From Taeniopygia guttata (taxonomy: Eukaryota; Chordata; Aves; Passeriformes; Estrildidae), in assembly GCF_048771995.1 (NCBI RefSeq), contig NC_133037.1:2919001-2983000 (forward strand): a stretch of DNA of 64,000 bases, in the 5' to 3' direction. The notes beneath the pieces were generated by a model, which did no database searches, was not told the DNA's origin, and saw only the letters and a program-made list of their open reading frames with translations. Of this stretch, positions 27,801 to 39,800 are shown one piece after another (the stretch's first letter is position 1; the number at the start of each line of letters is the position of its first letter). The position numbers and the translations under genes are program-made.

Positions 27801-30800
27801 TGTATTTATGCTGTCCTGTTTCTATTCCTTACTTATTTTAAATTTTTCACAGGAAATATATCATCAATAAAGATATTTTTCTTAATATTCAGGGAAGGAT
27901 CCAAATTGAAAATGGTGCACTTACAATATCAAATCTAAATCTGACAGATTCTGGCAGATACCAGTGCATAGCTGAAAATAAACATGGTGTCATCTCTTCG
28001 AGTGCAGAGCTCAGGGTTGTAGGTAAGATGTTCCTTTTTTCATTAAAACACAAACCTCATTATCTCTCTCCACACCCCCCCATATTGCACCTCAGATTTA
28101 ACTCACTCAGCTGCTGTCACTGAAATAAAACGTTTTTGTCACCCTGACTTTTTATCTGCAGAGCTGAGGAGTTGAGTCATCAGCTGCCAGAGCATTTTCA
28201 GGCCAATCATTCATTTAAAAGAGAGCAGGATAAATTATTCACGAGGGGAAGAGCAGGGATGGGGGTTTGGGATTGAAACCTCTGGCGTGCTGAGCTCATG
28301 CTGGTTCCTGAGCTGCTCTCCCCTCTGCGGGAGGCTCAGGGACACCATGGGGTTAAAAACCTCTGTGTGCAGCCCTCCAGGAGCAGGGACAGGGAGTGAC
28401 ATTCACCCACCCAGGCTGTGCTTGGGGCTGGAGTAGTCACAGATGTTTGTTTGAGGGAAAGTGTTTGTTCCCCACGGTTTGTTTGAGGGAACACACCTTG
28501 GGACTGACACACCTGTGCCATTTCTCCCTCCAGCACTGTCCAAACTAAGCTGTAGCTGTGTTTTGGGGACACAGGTTATTATTTCCTTTGTGCTGTGGAT
28601 GAGCACACAAGGCTCCTTCAGCCTTGCTCTCCTCAAACGCTGAATTTCCTTTCCAAGTTCAGTGTTGCTGTAGGGAGAGCCTCCTCCAAACTGGATTCAT
28701 GGAAACCTCACTCAGAAGGAGCTGCACTGTCAATTCCTGTCATCTGGCCGGCACTGGCACGTGGAGCTGGGAACCTTCCAGTTCCCTGGGGTTCAGTGAG
28801 CCTCTAATCAAACATTGATTAGATTGATCAGATAAATCTGCTCCCTTCAGCAGAGCATCCACTTGGGCAGGAGCTGAACATGAAACTGGGTTTGTTGAGC
28901 TTTGGTGGCTTTGATCCTCTGTGCTTGCCTTGTTGGGTGCTCACCTGCACAGCTGAGACCTTTGGTGGCAGGATGAGGTACAAAACAGGAGGAGAAAATA
29001 CCTAATTGCCCAATAAAAGATCTGTCTGAACTAACTAATGGTGTTAATTATCTTCTGAATCTGAGAATGCTCGTGTTAAGTGCTAACTAGTAGTATCATT
29101 AATATCATTAAAAGTGCTTTATTTCACTGCTACTCCCCCTTCTGTTTTAGCTTCTGCTCCAGATTTTTCCAAGAGTCCAATGAAGAAACTGATCCAGGTT
29201 CAGATAGGCAGCACAGTTGATTTTGAGTGCAAACCCAAAGCTTTCCCTAAGGCCAAACGTTCCTGGAAGAAGGGAGGTGAGCAGCTACAGGAAAATGAAA
29301 GGTACCACGTTACACTGGTTTATTTGTTTTAATCTTACATTAAGCTTTTGTGTGTCCTTTTATGCAGTAGTGTCAGCTGTAGATCCAAACACTTGTAAAG
29401 TCTGAAGTCTGGCTGGCTTGGGGTTTTTTGCTTGTCTTTTTTTCTGTTGGTTTTTTTTTTTTGAGAGTGCAAGTATGCTGCTTTCTCTGAGGTCAAGGGT
29501 CACATTTTGTTTTCAGTTTAATGTAGAGTTGAGCATGATTTAGAGAGAACTGGGACTGCAAAGCCTCCCAAAAATGCTAAAAGGCTTCAACAAAATGCTC
29601 TGGAAATGTTGGCAAAGGGGCATTTGAGTGTGTTATAGCCATGGGGATGATATAGCTGAGAAAAGAAAGAAAAGTTAATTTGGAGGTCAAGAGTAGCAGA
29701 TGAAAACATGAAAAGAAAAGGAAAATGCACTTCCAGGTCCTTTCCAAGCAGCCATGGTCCTACCAGGGATAACAGATGCCATCATTGTTTATGTTTATTT
29801 GTGAGGGTTAGGGTGATAGTGGATGTGTTTTGGGGTTGTAATTCTCAGGGGAGAGTTTGGGATTCACCCGTGTCCCCAGCTATTGATTTCCATCAGCATA
29901 TAAATGGATTTTTTCCAGCAATACCCAATAAAGCATTATTGAATCAGTCATAAACTGAAAGTGCACACGTGTCCTGGTTAAATTGTATAAAAAGATAACG
30001 CTCATGGGGGTGGTGTCCTGATTTTTAAAAGTGTTAAGTTTCCTTTTATAGTTCTTGGAAAGTTTTTAAAGTTCTCATAAAACTTCTTTAGCCTTCTGAT
30101 AGTGTTTGCATATTTCTACTGGAGTTCTCACGCGCTGTTCATGTAAATAATGATTGTTTTGCATTCTTCTTTGTGGGAGGAGAGAATTGATGGACTGTTG
30201 GTTTGACCAGTGTGGTTGGAGAGGTGGAAATTCCATCCTCCAATCCATGGCCACTTCTGGAATTCTACAAACACCAGATGTTCAAATAAAACTTTCTCTT
30301 TTTTTTCCTTTGAACTTGCCAGGCTTCTGTGTACTCATTTCGTGTCCAACAGCGACAGGGGAGCCAGAAGTGTTTTTTGGGAGCTCAGTCTGGGTTAGAC
30401 ACAGCTGCAGCCCCAGCAGCAGCTCTGGAAGGTCCCAGTGTGAGCTGGGAGCAGTGGGGACAGGGACTGTGCGTGTTCCTCTGGTGTCACTCTGCTTGGC
30501 AGAATAATTGATGGACAGAGAGCATCCAGAAGGGCAGACATGACACTGAGGAAAGCAAACGTGAGGGTTTGAAGGAGGATTGCCGTGGCACTGTGGTGTG
30601 ATTTAAGGAATGTGCCCCTGCTCCTCTAGGAGTGGGTTTTGATTTGTACAAAGCTTAGCCTGGCATCAGGAACCTGCTGCTAAATTAGACAAAATTCTTC
30701 TGGTCCTGTGTAGGCCTCAGATTCAGTCAAAGAGAAAACAGAAAATTTCTAACTAGGCAGAAGCCTGAGAAAGTGCTGAAAAAGAATGTGAACCAGTTTT

Positions 30801-33800
30801 TATCTCTCTTGTTGTTCACGTTGTTTATAGTTAAGTTTTACTACTGTACATCATTCACTGCACACCAATAGTGTGGAATGTTTTCACTTCAAGACCAATA
30901 GAGTTAGTGTACACAAAACTCTGTATAAAAGAGCAATATATTTTAAAATAAATCAGTTATACTCTCACCTTCTGAGTGGAGTCATTTCATCCCCATCCTG
31001 TCTCAACAGTGTCAGACCTACTATTGTTAATGCAGGCGAACCCAATGGTAAGAAATGACAATGTCTGACTCAACTCAGAAGGCTGAATTATTTCTTTATT
31101 ATAACTATGCTAAAATACATTAATATGTAATATAAAAGGAGGATACTAAAACTCCATACTACTTTCTCTGACTCTAACCCTAACACAACTCGTGACCCTC
31201 TCTGAGAGCCCAGCCCCAGTGGGTTGGATTGGCCATCAGCTCAAACAATCCTCACCAGAATCCAACCAAGCCATCACCCCAGGGAAACAATTCTCCAAAC
31301 ACATTCCACATGGGAAAAACAAGGAGCAGAAATAGAAATTGTTTTCTCTTTCATTTCTCTCTGTGCACCTCTATGAAAAATCCTGAGAGGGAGAGAAATG
31401 TGCTTGCCACATCCTGGTCCTGTAAAACGCCATGTTGTGCTTTTCTTCTGCAGTTTTTAGACACAGAAGTTTTTCCCAGATAGATAAAACCTGGAGAGGC
31501 TTCAGTGGAGACTTTTATTTGTGCCATCATAAGGCTGGAGCTGTCTCCTTGTACTGAGGAGCTTTGGGCACTGCCAGCTTTGCCCTGGCTCTTTGTTCAC
31601 AGGGGCCTCAGGAGTTTTTATGTGTTCTGGTGTTAAGTGTTGTCAAATGTGACAATTTGGCAGAAGTTGGGGCATCTGTTGCTGCAGAGCTGGACATGGT
31701 GCCACAGCCTCGCTGGCTGCCTGCCTGCAAGCAAAATCCCTTTCAAAATAGCACTTCTGGGTTATTGAATACTTCTAGCCTTTAATTTAACAATATTAAT
31801 GTATTAAATTAAAACAGTGACTTCTAAAGTTCTGTGAAACTTGTTGCCTTTTGATGGATCTCAATCAATTTTATTTTTATGACTGCTTTTGTAAGGCATG
31901 TGCCAAAAAACCTACAGCGCCTGATTTTGTCTGTTTAGGAAAATTCCCAGCTTTTGTCCCAGTTCCACTTCCATAAAAAGAAGAATGGTATCAGTTTGAT
32001 TTGGGGTGATAGTACCAGGCTGAAGAAATCAACACTCTGTTTCCAAAAATGAATTGAATATGATGCTGCCTGCTTTAGGTTTATGAACATAAATTACAGC
32101 TGTTACTTCTGCCAAGTGCAGGTAATTCCAAAATATGACCCAGAGCGTGCATTTTTGACAACATACCGTAAATGGCTTCCAGAGGAAGCACAATAACAAG
32201 GCAGTAATCCTGAATTAATCTAAATGAAATAAACTTGCCTTTGGAGAAGAGCAGAGTGAGGTTCTTTGCGGAAAACCTTGGAGTTCATTACTGTCTGCTG
32301 TGAATAATTGCAATTCGTGAATTTCATGCAGTTCTACAAATTCCTGCAATTCAGGAAAGGGTTTCAAATTAGCAGTACATTTTTCAGCCCTGAACTCCAA
32401 TTCAAATGGAGAAGTCTGCTAGGGAGGGTTTCCTCTTCTTTAATTGCAGCAAGCAGGAGGAATAAATTCCTCCCACAAGGGAGGTCCAGCATGGACAACG
32501 CCAGGGAGAGGTGGGGAGGCAAAAGGAGCTGAATTTTAATTCCATTTGCAGCAGCTTGGCTGGAATTTGTATTTATTAAGAAAACTCCTATTTGAATAGT
32601 AAAGATAAAGCACAAATACTTGAATTCCTTGTCACCAGAGAACTTGGGTTTCACTGAGGTAGTGACCACAATGCTTTAGTAAAGCCTGAGAGAGTTTCAT
32701 TTTGATGGCACTGTTGCTCAGATTCTTAATTTATTTTTAAATGGTGCTGCTTTTTCTGTATGTAGAAGATTTGGATAATGACTCAGTAAATTTTAATTAA
32801 ATGAGCTGAATATAGTGTGTCTTGTGGAGGGGAGAAAATATAATTCAAAATGGATTCATGAGCTCTGGGCTGAGAAATCACTCAGCATTGAAGAAAGCAA
32901 TCTTGTTCCTTGTTAATTTTGCGAAGTATGTGATTTATTTTTTTTTCTAGAATATCTTTAATAAAGAAGCTAAACATTAAAGAGCAGTGGAGTGCAGAGA
33001 ATAGTGAAAGCATAGGATAACATGCAGAAGGAAAGTCAGAAAATGGGAATTAAATTTATCAGGTGTCTGAGACACTTCCACCTCCAGATGGATGAATTTT
33101 TGTTGTCTTTTTATCCTCCAGAACAGGAGGATTAGATGCTTAACCGAGGTTAAATGTCCCTGATGCTGGTTTAACTCACCAAAACCAGAATAAATAGTAA
33201 AACAGCTTCTGTCCAGACATAACCCCTCCAAGATCTCCTAAATGTTTCATGTTTGTACATGACTTTTAATTTTCAATTTGTACTTGACAGCCACTGCCTG
33301 TGGGCTGAAGTGGGTCTGAACTCCTGGCTCAAATACCTGACTGGAAGAGAGCTAAAAAACAGATTTTTGTGAAAATGCAGAGCAGCTTTTAAAAATAATT
33401 CACCTTTAAAAAAGTTCACCTTTATTCCTAGATATTTCTACATTTACTGAGACTTGAAAAAGATGAGAAGATGCTGCAAAAACTTCACTGAAAGACTTCT
33501 CAGTGGAATTCCCTTAGGAAAACTCCAGTTTTAGCAGCTTTCATTGTGGCCAAGTGATGGCAAATTAAAGGAGGAAAGAAATAATTCCTGATAAAAAAAT
33601 TGCACTATATTTTAAAAGTATTAGTTAATGGTTTTAGCTTCCTTGCAATTTTAATTCAATATTTTTATTCATTTTGTGTTACAGTTTGAATTGCTGTGAT
33701 GTGAAAAGTAATGCATTTACTTACCAGTATTTGCATAGGATTTTATTTTGCTGACTTGCCTGTTAATTAATCTGCTTTAATTTAGTTGGAATTTGATTGA

Positions 33801-36800
33801 TACATTAAAAGAAAGTTTTGACCCACTTTTCCACTGTTCCTTGGCACTGAAGTGTTATGAACTGGAAAGGAATGTTTTTGTGTTTATTACCATATCATAA
33901 GGATCTAAAATAGTTGTGTGTGGTATTGTTTTTTTCTTGTTGTTTTTTGGGTTTTTTTTTTTGGGGGGGGGGGGTTGGTGGGGTTTGTTTTGCTTTGTTT
34001 TGTTTTTTTCTGAATAATCTGAGAAATGAAGCAGGCAGTGATTCCTGAGTTTGCTGGTGTTTGATAGTTCATTGCCTTGGGAGGATGAACAGGTCTGCAG
34101 TCCTTAACAGCTGCATTAGTGACACCAACTCTCAGTGGAGACACATCCTGTCTTCTCTCTCTAAATATCAATATATAAAGAGGTATAACTTTTAAATAAG
34201 TGTACAAAGAGGTATAATTTCTCTCATGTCAGGAAGCCCTACGTCCTGAAGTTGTTTAATCCTTCTCCCCATCCTGCTGACCTCAGTGCCAGGATATGAG
34301 TGTGAGTTTTATTTGACTGCAGAGAAAAAGAATCTCCCCAAACATCAATTTCCCCCAGTTTTTCTCAGGAATTAGTGAGAAATTATGAGTTTGTCAGTGA
34401 TGCTTTGATCTGATGACCAAACAGGTCCTAAATCCATCTCCAGCTGGAATTGAGGTGGATTTAGGACCCTTACTCCCCACCATGGTCCCTTTTGAAATTT
34501 TTGTGCTATTTGCCAGAGTACCAGAAGGGTGCAGGTTGTGGAAAATGGAATTTCCATGGAAAATTGTTGGCCTTAAATAAAATGTTTTGGAAAAGCACCT
34601 GTAGATATAGGAATGCCAAAGGCTGGATTGTTGTTTGTGTGTGTAACAGGTCTGGGTCTCCCCCTGGCAGAGTTCCAGCACCGTGTGTGAATATTGAATA
34701 ATTCTATTTAAACTAAAAGCTGTTGTTTGTTGTTTGTCTCCTGTTCCAGCAGGAGGGGCAGAGTTATTTTTGGGTTTGGGGGTTTCCATGGGCTCTGAGC
34801 TGCATTTAGTGTTTTGTAATTGGAAAAAGTAGAGCATTGCTCTTCTTTTAATTTACCAGTAAAGATTTTATTTCAACTATATTATTTTTCTCTAATGGAT
34901 TTTATTTTTCATGTATTGTTTGCTTTTTGGTTTTAATTCTAGAAAAAAATTATTCTTAATTATATATCAGGGTTTTAATAAGCTTTCTGTTTAATTATTT
35001 TAGGCAAGCTAGGCTTGCAGGTAGCTCAGAGCACTCTAGAAGTGATTTGTTTTAATTAAACAATAGACATTTTTCAGGTTTATTCCATGATCCTTCTTTT
35101 TCCTTTATTTGATCTTAGCCTTTGTCAACACTTGGGGTTTCTTTAATTTTGTATTTTTTCTGTTGGAAATTGCATCAAAGTAGATGAAGCCTCAGCTAGA
35201 AAGTGCAACAGCACTTGCTTGTAACCATAATTGATATATTTTAACACCTTTTTTTCATGTCATTCTAATTACCTATAAAATGTATCACTCATGTCTTTAA
35301 CACATTTAAAATACCTATAAACCATATGGCACGGTTTAATTAATTTTAAATGTTCCATCTAACACGAAGTGCAGCCAAATATGACTGAGGAATTTTCCAA
35401 AACAAGTTAATGAACCTCAGGGAAGTCACTGGTGAGGCACATCCTCCCTTGAAAAAACACTTCAAATGCCATCCCATCAGCTGAGGAACCTCAGGATGCT
35501 TTGTGGTGATAAATGGATTAAACTTCCTCTATTTCTCACCCCAGTAAAATGCTTCTGTCTGTTGTTCTAACAGGGTGACTTGTTATCTCTTGTAATTTGC
35601 ATCTGCTAATTTCATTATTGCACCACCTTTGCCCAGAGGAAGAGTAGCTCAGCTCCAGCAATGAGAGCTGAAAAACCCTTTTTAGGGAAATGCAAAACGC
35701 AATTTGAACTCGTTAATAGAAAAGCCTTTAAAAGTTGTGTATATTTCTGTGTTGTAATTCCAAAAATTCCCTTTTCCTTGTACGAAGCAGTGCAGATTGC
35801 TGCTTTCAGAGGGTGAAATCAGCCTCCAGGAGGCTTTGAGGATGAGCTGGGTTTGCTGGTGACGGAGTGGGGCAGTGGAATTCCAGAGCCCTGGTGTTCT
35901 CCCACTGCTGGGATTTGCATTTAGGGAATGTGGGTTTGGGTCAGAGGAGTTAAGTGTGTAGGATGGCATCACTGATTGACCCTTTCATGAAGAAATTTGC
36001 CCCAAAATCCAATCTAAGCCTCCCTGGCCATTGCTCTGGTTTGGCCCCATGTTGGGTTTCTCCCTGGGGGCTCCCCTGATGAGGGAAGCCCTCCTGGAAC
36101 AGTTCTGTGTCAGTAACAAGAGACACATTGGATTTTTCCAGTCTTCAGCTTCTGTTTATTGTTATCTCATCAAAACTTCAGCACGCTGTCTGCACCAGAC
36201 TCTGTGCAGGAAAACAGCACAAAAATGGCCCCAGATGTTCAGTTCCAAGGTCTTCTAGGGCTGAAGTAAAACAAAACTAGCCAATTGAGAAATGACACCT
36301 AGATTATTTTCCCTTTTAACCCAATAACTGATCACTCAAGGCCTGCAATGCAGACTTTTCTGCCCAATGGCAAGATGCCACCCAAACCCATGGAGAAGAA
36401 GAAGGAAGAGGAAGGCAAAGAAGAACAACCTGCCTCCGCTCTTAAACCTCCACCTTGCTTCATATCCATTACTATATTCTAAAATCCCAAACTCCTTGTG
36501 ATACTACACACTTCTAACCAACTCCACACCCATAATCCCAGTGCTATTAATCAGTTTTGGAAGTCTGTCTCTATTGGACACAAAATGAGTACACAGAAGC
36601 TTGGTAAGTTCAAAAGAGAAAAAGACCCAGTTTTATTCAAACATCTGGTATTTATAGAATTTTAAAGGTGAATGTGGATTGGAGGATGGAATTACCACTT
36701 CTCCAACCACACTGGTCCAAAGATCAATCAATCATTCCTCTCCACCCACAGAGAAATACGTGAACTATTCAATTTATACATGAAATTGTGTGGGATCTCG

Positions 36801-39800
36801 TGACTCTCAAATATGTAAACATTATCAGAAGGCTAAAGAAGTTTTATGAGAACTTTAAAACTTTCAAAAGAACTATGAAAGAAAACTTAACACTTTTAAA
36901 AATCAGTTCAAAACTCTCAGCATCCAAGATTCCAACACTTTTGCACTGAATGAAGCAGCAGGTGGAAGTGAGCAGACAAAACCCTCCCAGATCTTCTGAG
37001 GGAGGGAAGGTGGCAGTGTCAAATTTGGTGGCATTTTCTGCCTTTTCAGCTGGCACTGCCCCTGAAAGTGAGCAAGACTCAGCCAATGCAGGCAGAGCTT
37101 TGCCTGAAGAGGGTTTGTTTGCTGCTCTCTTCATTCTGCAGCTCAGTTTCCAAATTTCCAAATCACCACCCAACCAAGGTGCTGTGCTCCAGTTTGGTGC
37201 CTCTCAGATGGGTTGATGGGATGTGAGAGAAGAGCTCTGCAGCTCTTTTGACTTGGGCATATCAGGAAAATGGGTATTTTCTAAAATCTGTTAATTACTG
37301 TGGACATTTTCATATATATTCAGTTATTTTGCTGCTGCAGGTTGTCTTAGAGCAGAAGTCCCTGCAGCTGTGGATAGAACAGATAGGAGGACAAGAAATA
37401 GGGTAAAAAGGGAGTCAAATCAGCCTTACCTGTGCATCAGCAGTGCTGCTGTCACCTCAGCTGTGGGGACATTCCTGCTCCTCTGTCCCTCTATGAATTT
37501 TCTTCTCTCCACATCTTTTAAAAGCACCTTCCTGCTTTTCCATGCTCTCACTGTGGGAGGTTGTGTGGGGTGAAGGGAATTTTCTGTCCTGCAAGCCCTT
37601 CCACAAAGGAAGTTCGAGAACAACCCCATGGAGTTGTCATGGTAATCACAGTTATTTCAAAGTTGCTGTGCAAGATTGCTTGAGGTAAACAACAAAAGAG
37701 CTGAAAATTATTCCAGTTTCAATTGGTGCAGCTAAAAAAGATGGAGCTCACGTGGGATTTCTCTCTTTCACACCCATACATGTGCCCACATCTCTTAAAA
37801 AATTGGTTCTATTGTTGTCCAAAGTGGTATGTCCAAAGTAATGCATGGTTGGGTTCAAATTTGTTGTGCATTATCAGTGGATGGCCACAACATTTTCAAA
37901 CCCCAGCTTGGTAATTCAGCTGGCAGAGTTTATTTTCATCCTAATTGTTGATATAGTTTAATATATGAGAGATTAACAGTGAAGCCTGAAAGCATTTTGT
38001 CTACAAATGCTGCGACTTTCAGAATCTCCCCGTAATTTTTCAGGATCAGTCTGTTAAAGGATGGAGGACTGAGGATAGCCAACGTCACCAAGGGGGATGC
38101 TGGCAGCTACACCTGCCTGGCCACAAACCAGTTTGGAACAGCCAGGGGCTCCACCAGCTTGGTAGTTACAGGTGGGTGAGCTGGGACACGGGCTGGCAGT
38201 GGAATTGCAGCCTCTGGGAGCCTGCAGTGGTGTGGTGCAGTGTAAAGAGCCTGAGAAGTTATTTATTTAATGTATAAAGATGATAGCTGTTACAGCTCTT
38301 TCATTAGTGTAAAAGACACTGAGGGATTTTTCTGTCTTTGACAAAGCTATTTCTCAGATGTGAGGGAGTTCTGAGCACTTCCCTCCCTCCTCTCACTTCT
38401 CTAAACACTAAATAGTGCAATTATGCTTTTAAGTTCGTGGGGGTTTTTAATTTGTTATAAAAAAACATGTCAATCAGAAAAAATCTTTGAGGTAATTTTA
38501 TATTCCAGTCGAAAATCTGTTTTGCCCAAAAGAGGTTTAAATGCTGTTTGCTTATGGTAAAAGATGTGGTGGAAACTCCAGCTGCAGGGGAGCATTCAGG
38601 GACTCCACGGGCAGTAGAACAGAGTCTTTGAAAAGCAGATTTTATGCAGAATTGTTGTTCAGAGGGATCCTTCCTCCAAGTCATCCATTCCTGGCTGCTG
38701 GTTGAGATAGTGGATGAAAAGAGCCAGGAGTTTGTGAAGTTTATCTGAAGAATGTCTTCTCTCATAGTGTTCTTTTTCAAAGATTTTAATAACTAAAAGA
38801 TTTCCCAAACTCGGAATTATCTAATATGCCACTGCATTACATATCCTATATATCTCATAGGTCCAAACAGAATTATTTTGTTCAGTGAATTAAGAATTTC
38901 ATGTTTTCAGCCTGTGCCCCTAAATGATTCATACCCTTTATATACAAATAATAAAATTATATACAGAGAATTCCTAGAATTAAATTTTATTGTTACAGTA
39001 TTTACAGCAGCTGAAATTTTTCTCCGTTAATGTGATTCTGGAATAACAAACAGCTGTTCTTAATGACACTATTTATGTTCTGTGTGATGTTTGGACCCAT
39101 ATATGCAGTGTGCTCCTCCTTAAGTGGATTTCCAGCAGTTTCGGGGGTTTATTAGTTTTATTCCCTTACTGTCACCTCTTCACCTGCCCAGTGGCTGCTG
39201 CTGCTTCAAAACCCAGTGGGGTTTTTGGGAGCCACTTGTGGCAATTCCTGCCCGTGGTTCAGCTTGGGGATTGGCTCAAATTCACCTTTGCAGTGCCCAG
39301 CAGCTCCTGCTGGGAAAGGCCAGGACACAAAGCTCCAGGCAGCATTCCCAGTCCAGCTGCACCTTTGGAAGTGGCTGTCGCTGATCCCACCCGAGGAACC
39401 TGGGGGGATCTCAGTGCAGAAAAACCCAAAAACCAATGTCTGTGCTCCCTGCAGAGCCAACCAGGATCACCTTGGCACCTTCCAACATGGATGTCACCGT
39501 GGGGGAGAGCGTGGTGCTGCCCTGCCAGGTGCAGCACGATCCCCTGCTGGACATCAGCTTCACCTGGTACTTCAACGGGACCCTCACGGACTTCCAGAGG
39601 GACGCCTCGCACTTCGAGAAGGTTGGAGGGGTGAGCTGAAACCTTCCCTTCCCTTCCCTTCCCTTCCCTTCCCTTCCCTTCCCTTCCCTTCCCTTCCCTT
39701 CCCTTCCCTTCCCTTCCCTTCCCTTCCCTTCCCTTCCCTTCCCTTCCCTTCCCTTCCCTTCCCTTCCCTTCCCTTCCCTTCCCTTCCCTTCCCTTCCCTT

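Larger units (their letters stand above)
29302..38043 (+). other. Intron within Ig5 (8.7 kb)
   Basis: Contains LTR fossils at 29970-30351, 31025-31411 and 36051-36937, and a T/G homopolymer stretch near 33935-33975. The remaining sequence is AT-rich with nothing recognised. Confidence 0.7.

Noticed and set aside
31160-31200. Telomere-like CTAACCCTAAC
   Set aside because: Less than two units and inside the LTR fossil at 31025-31411, so not an interstitial telomere.
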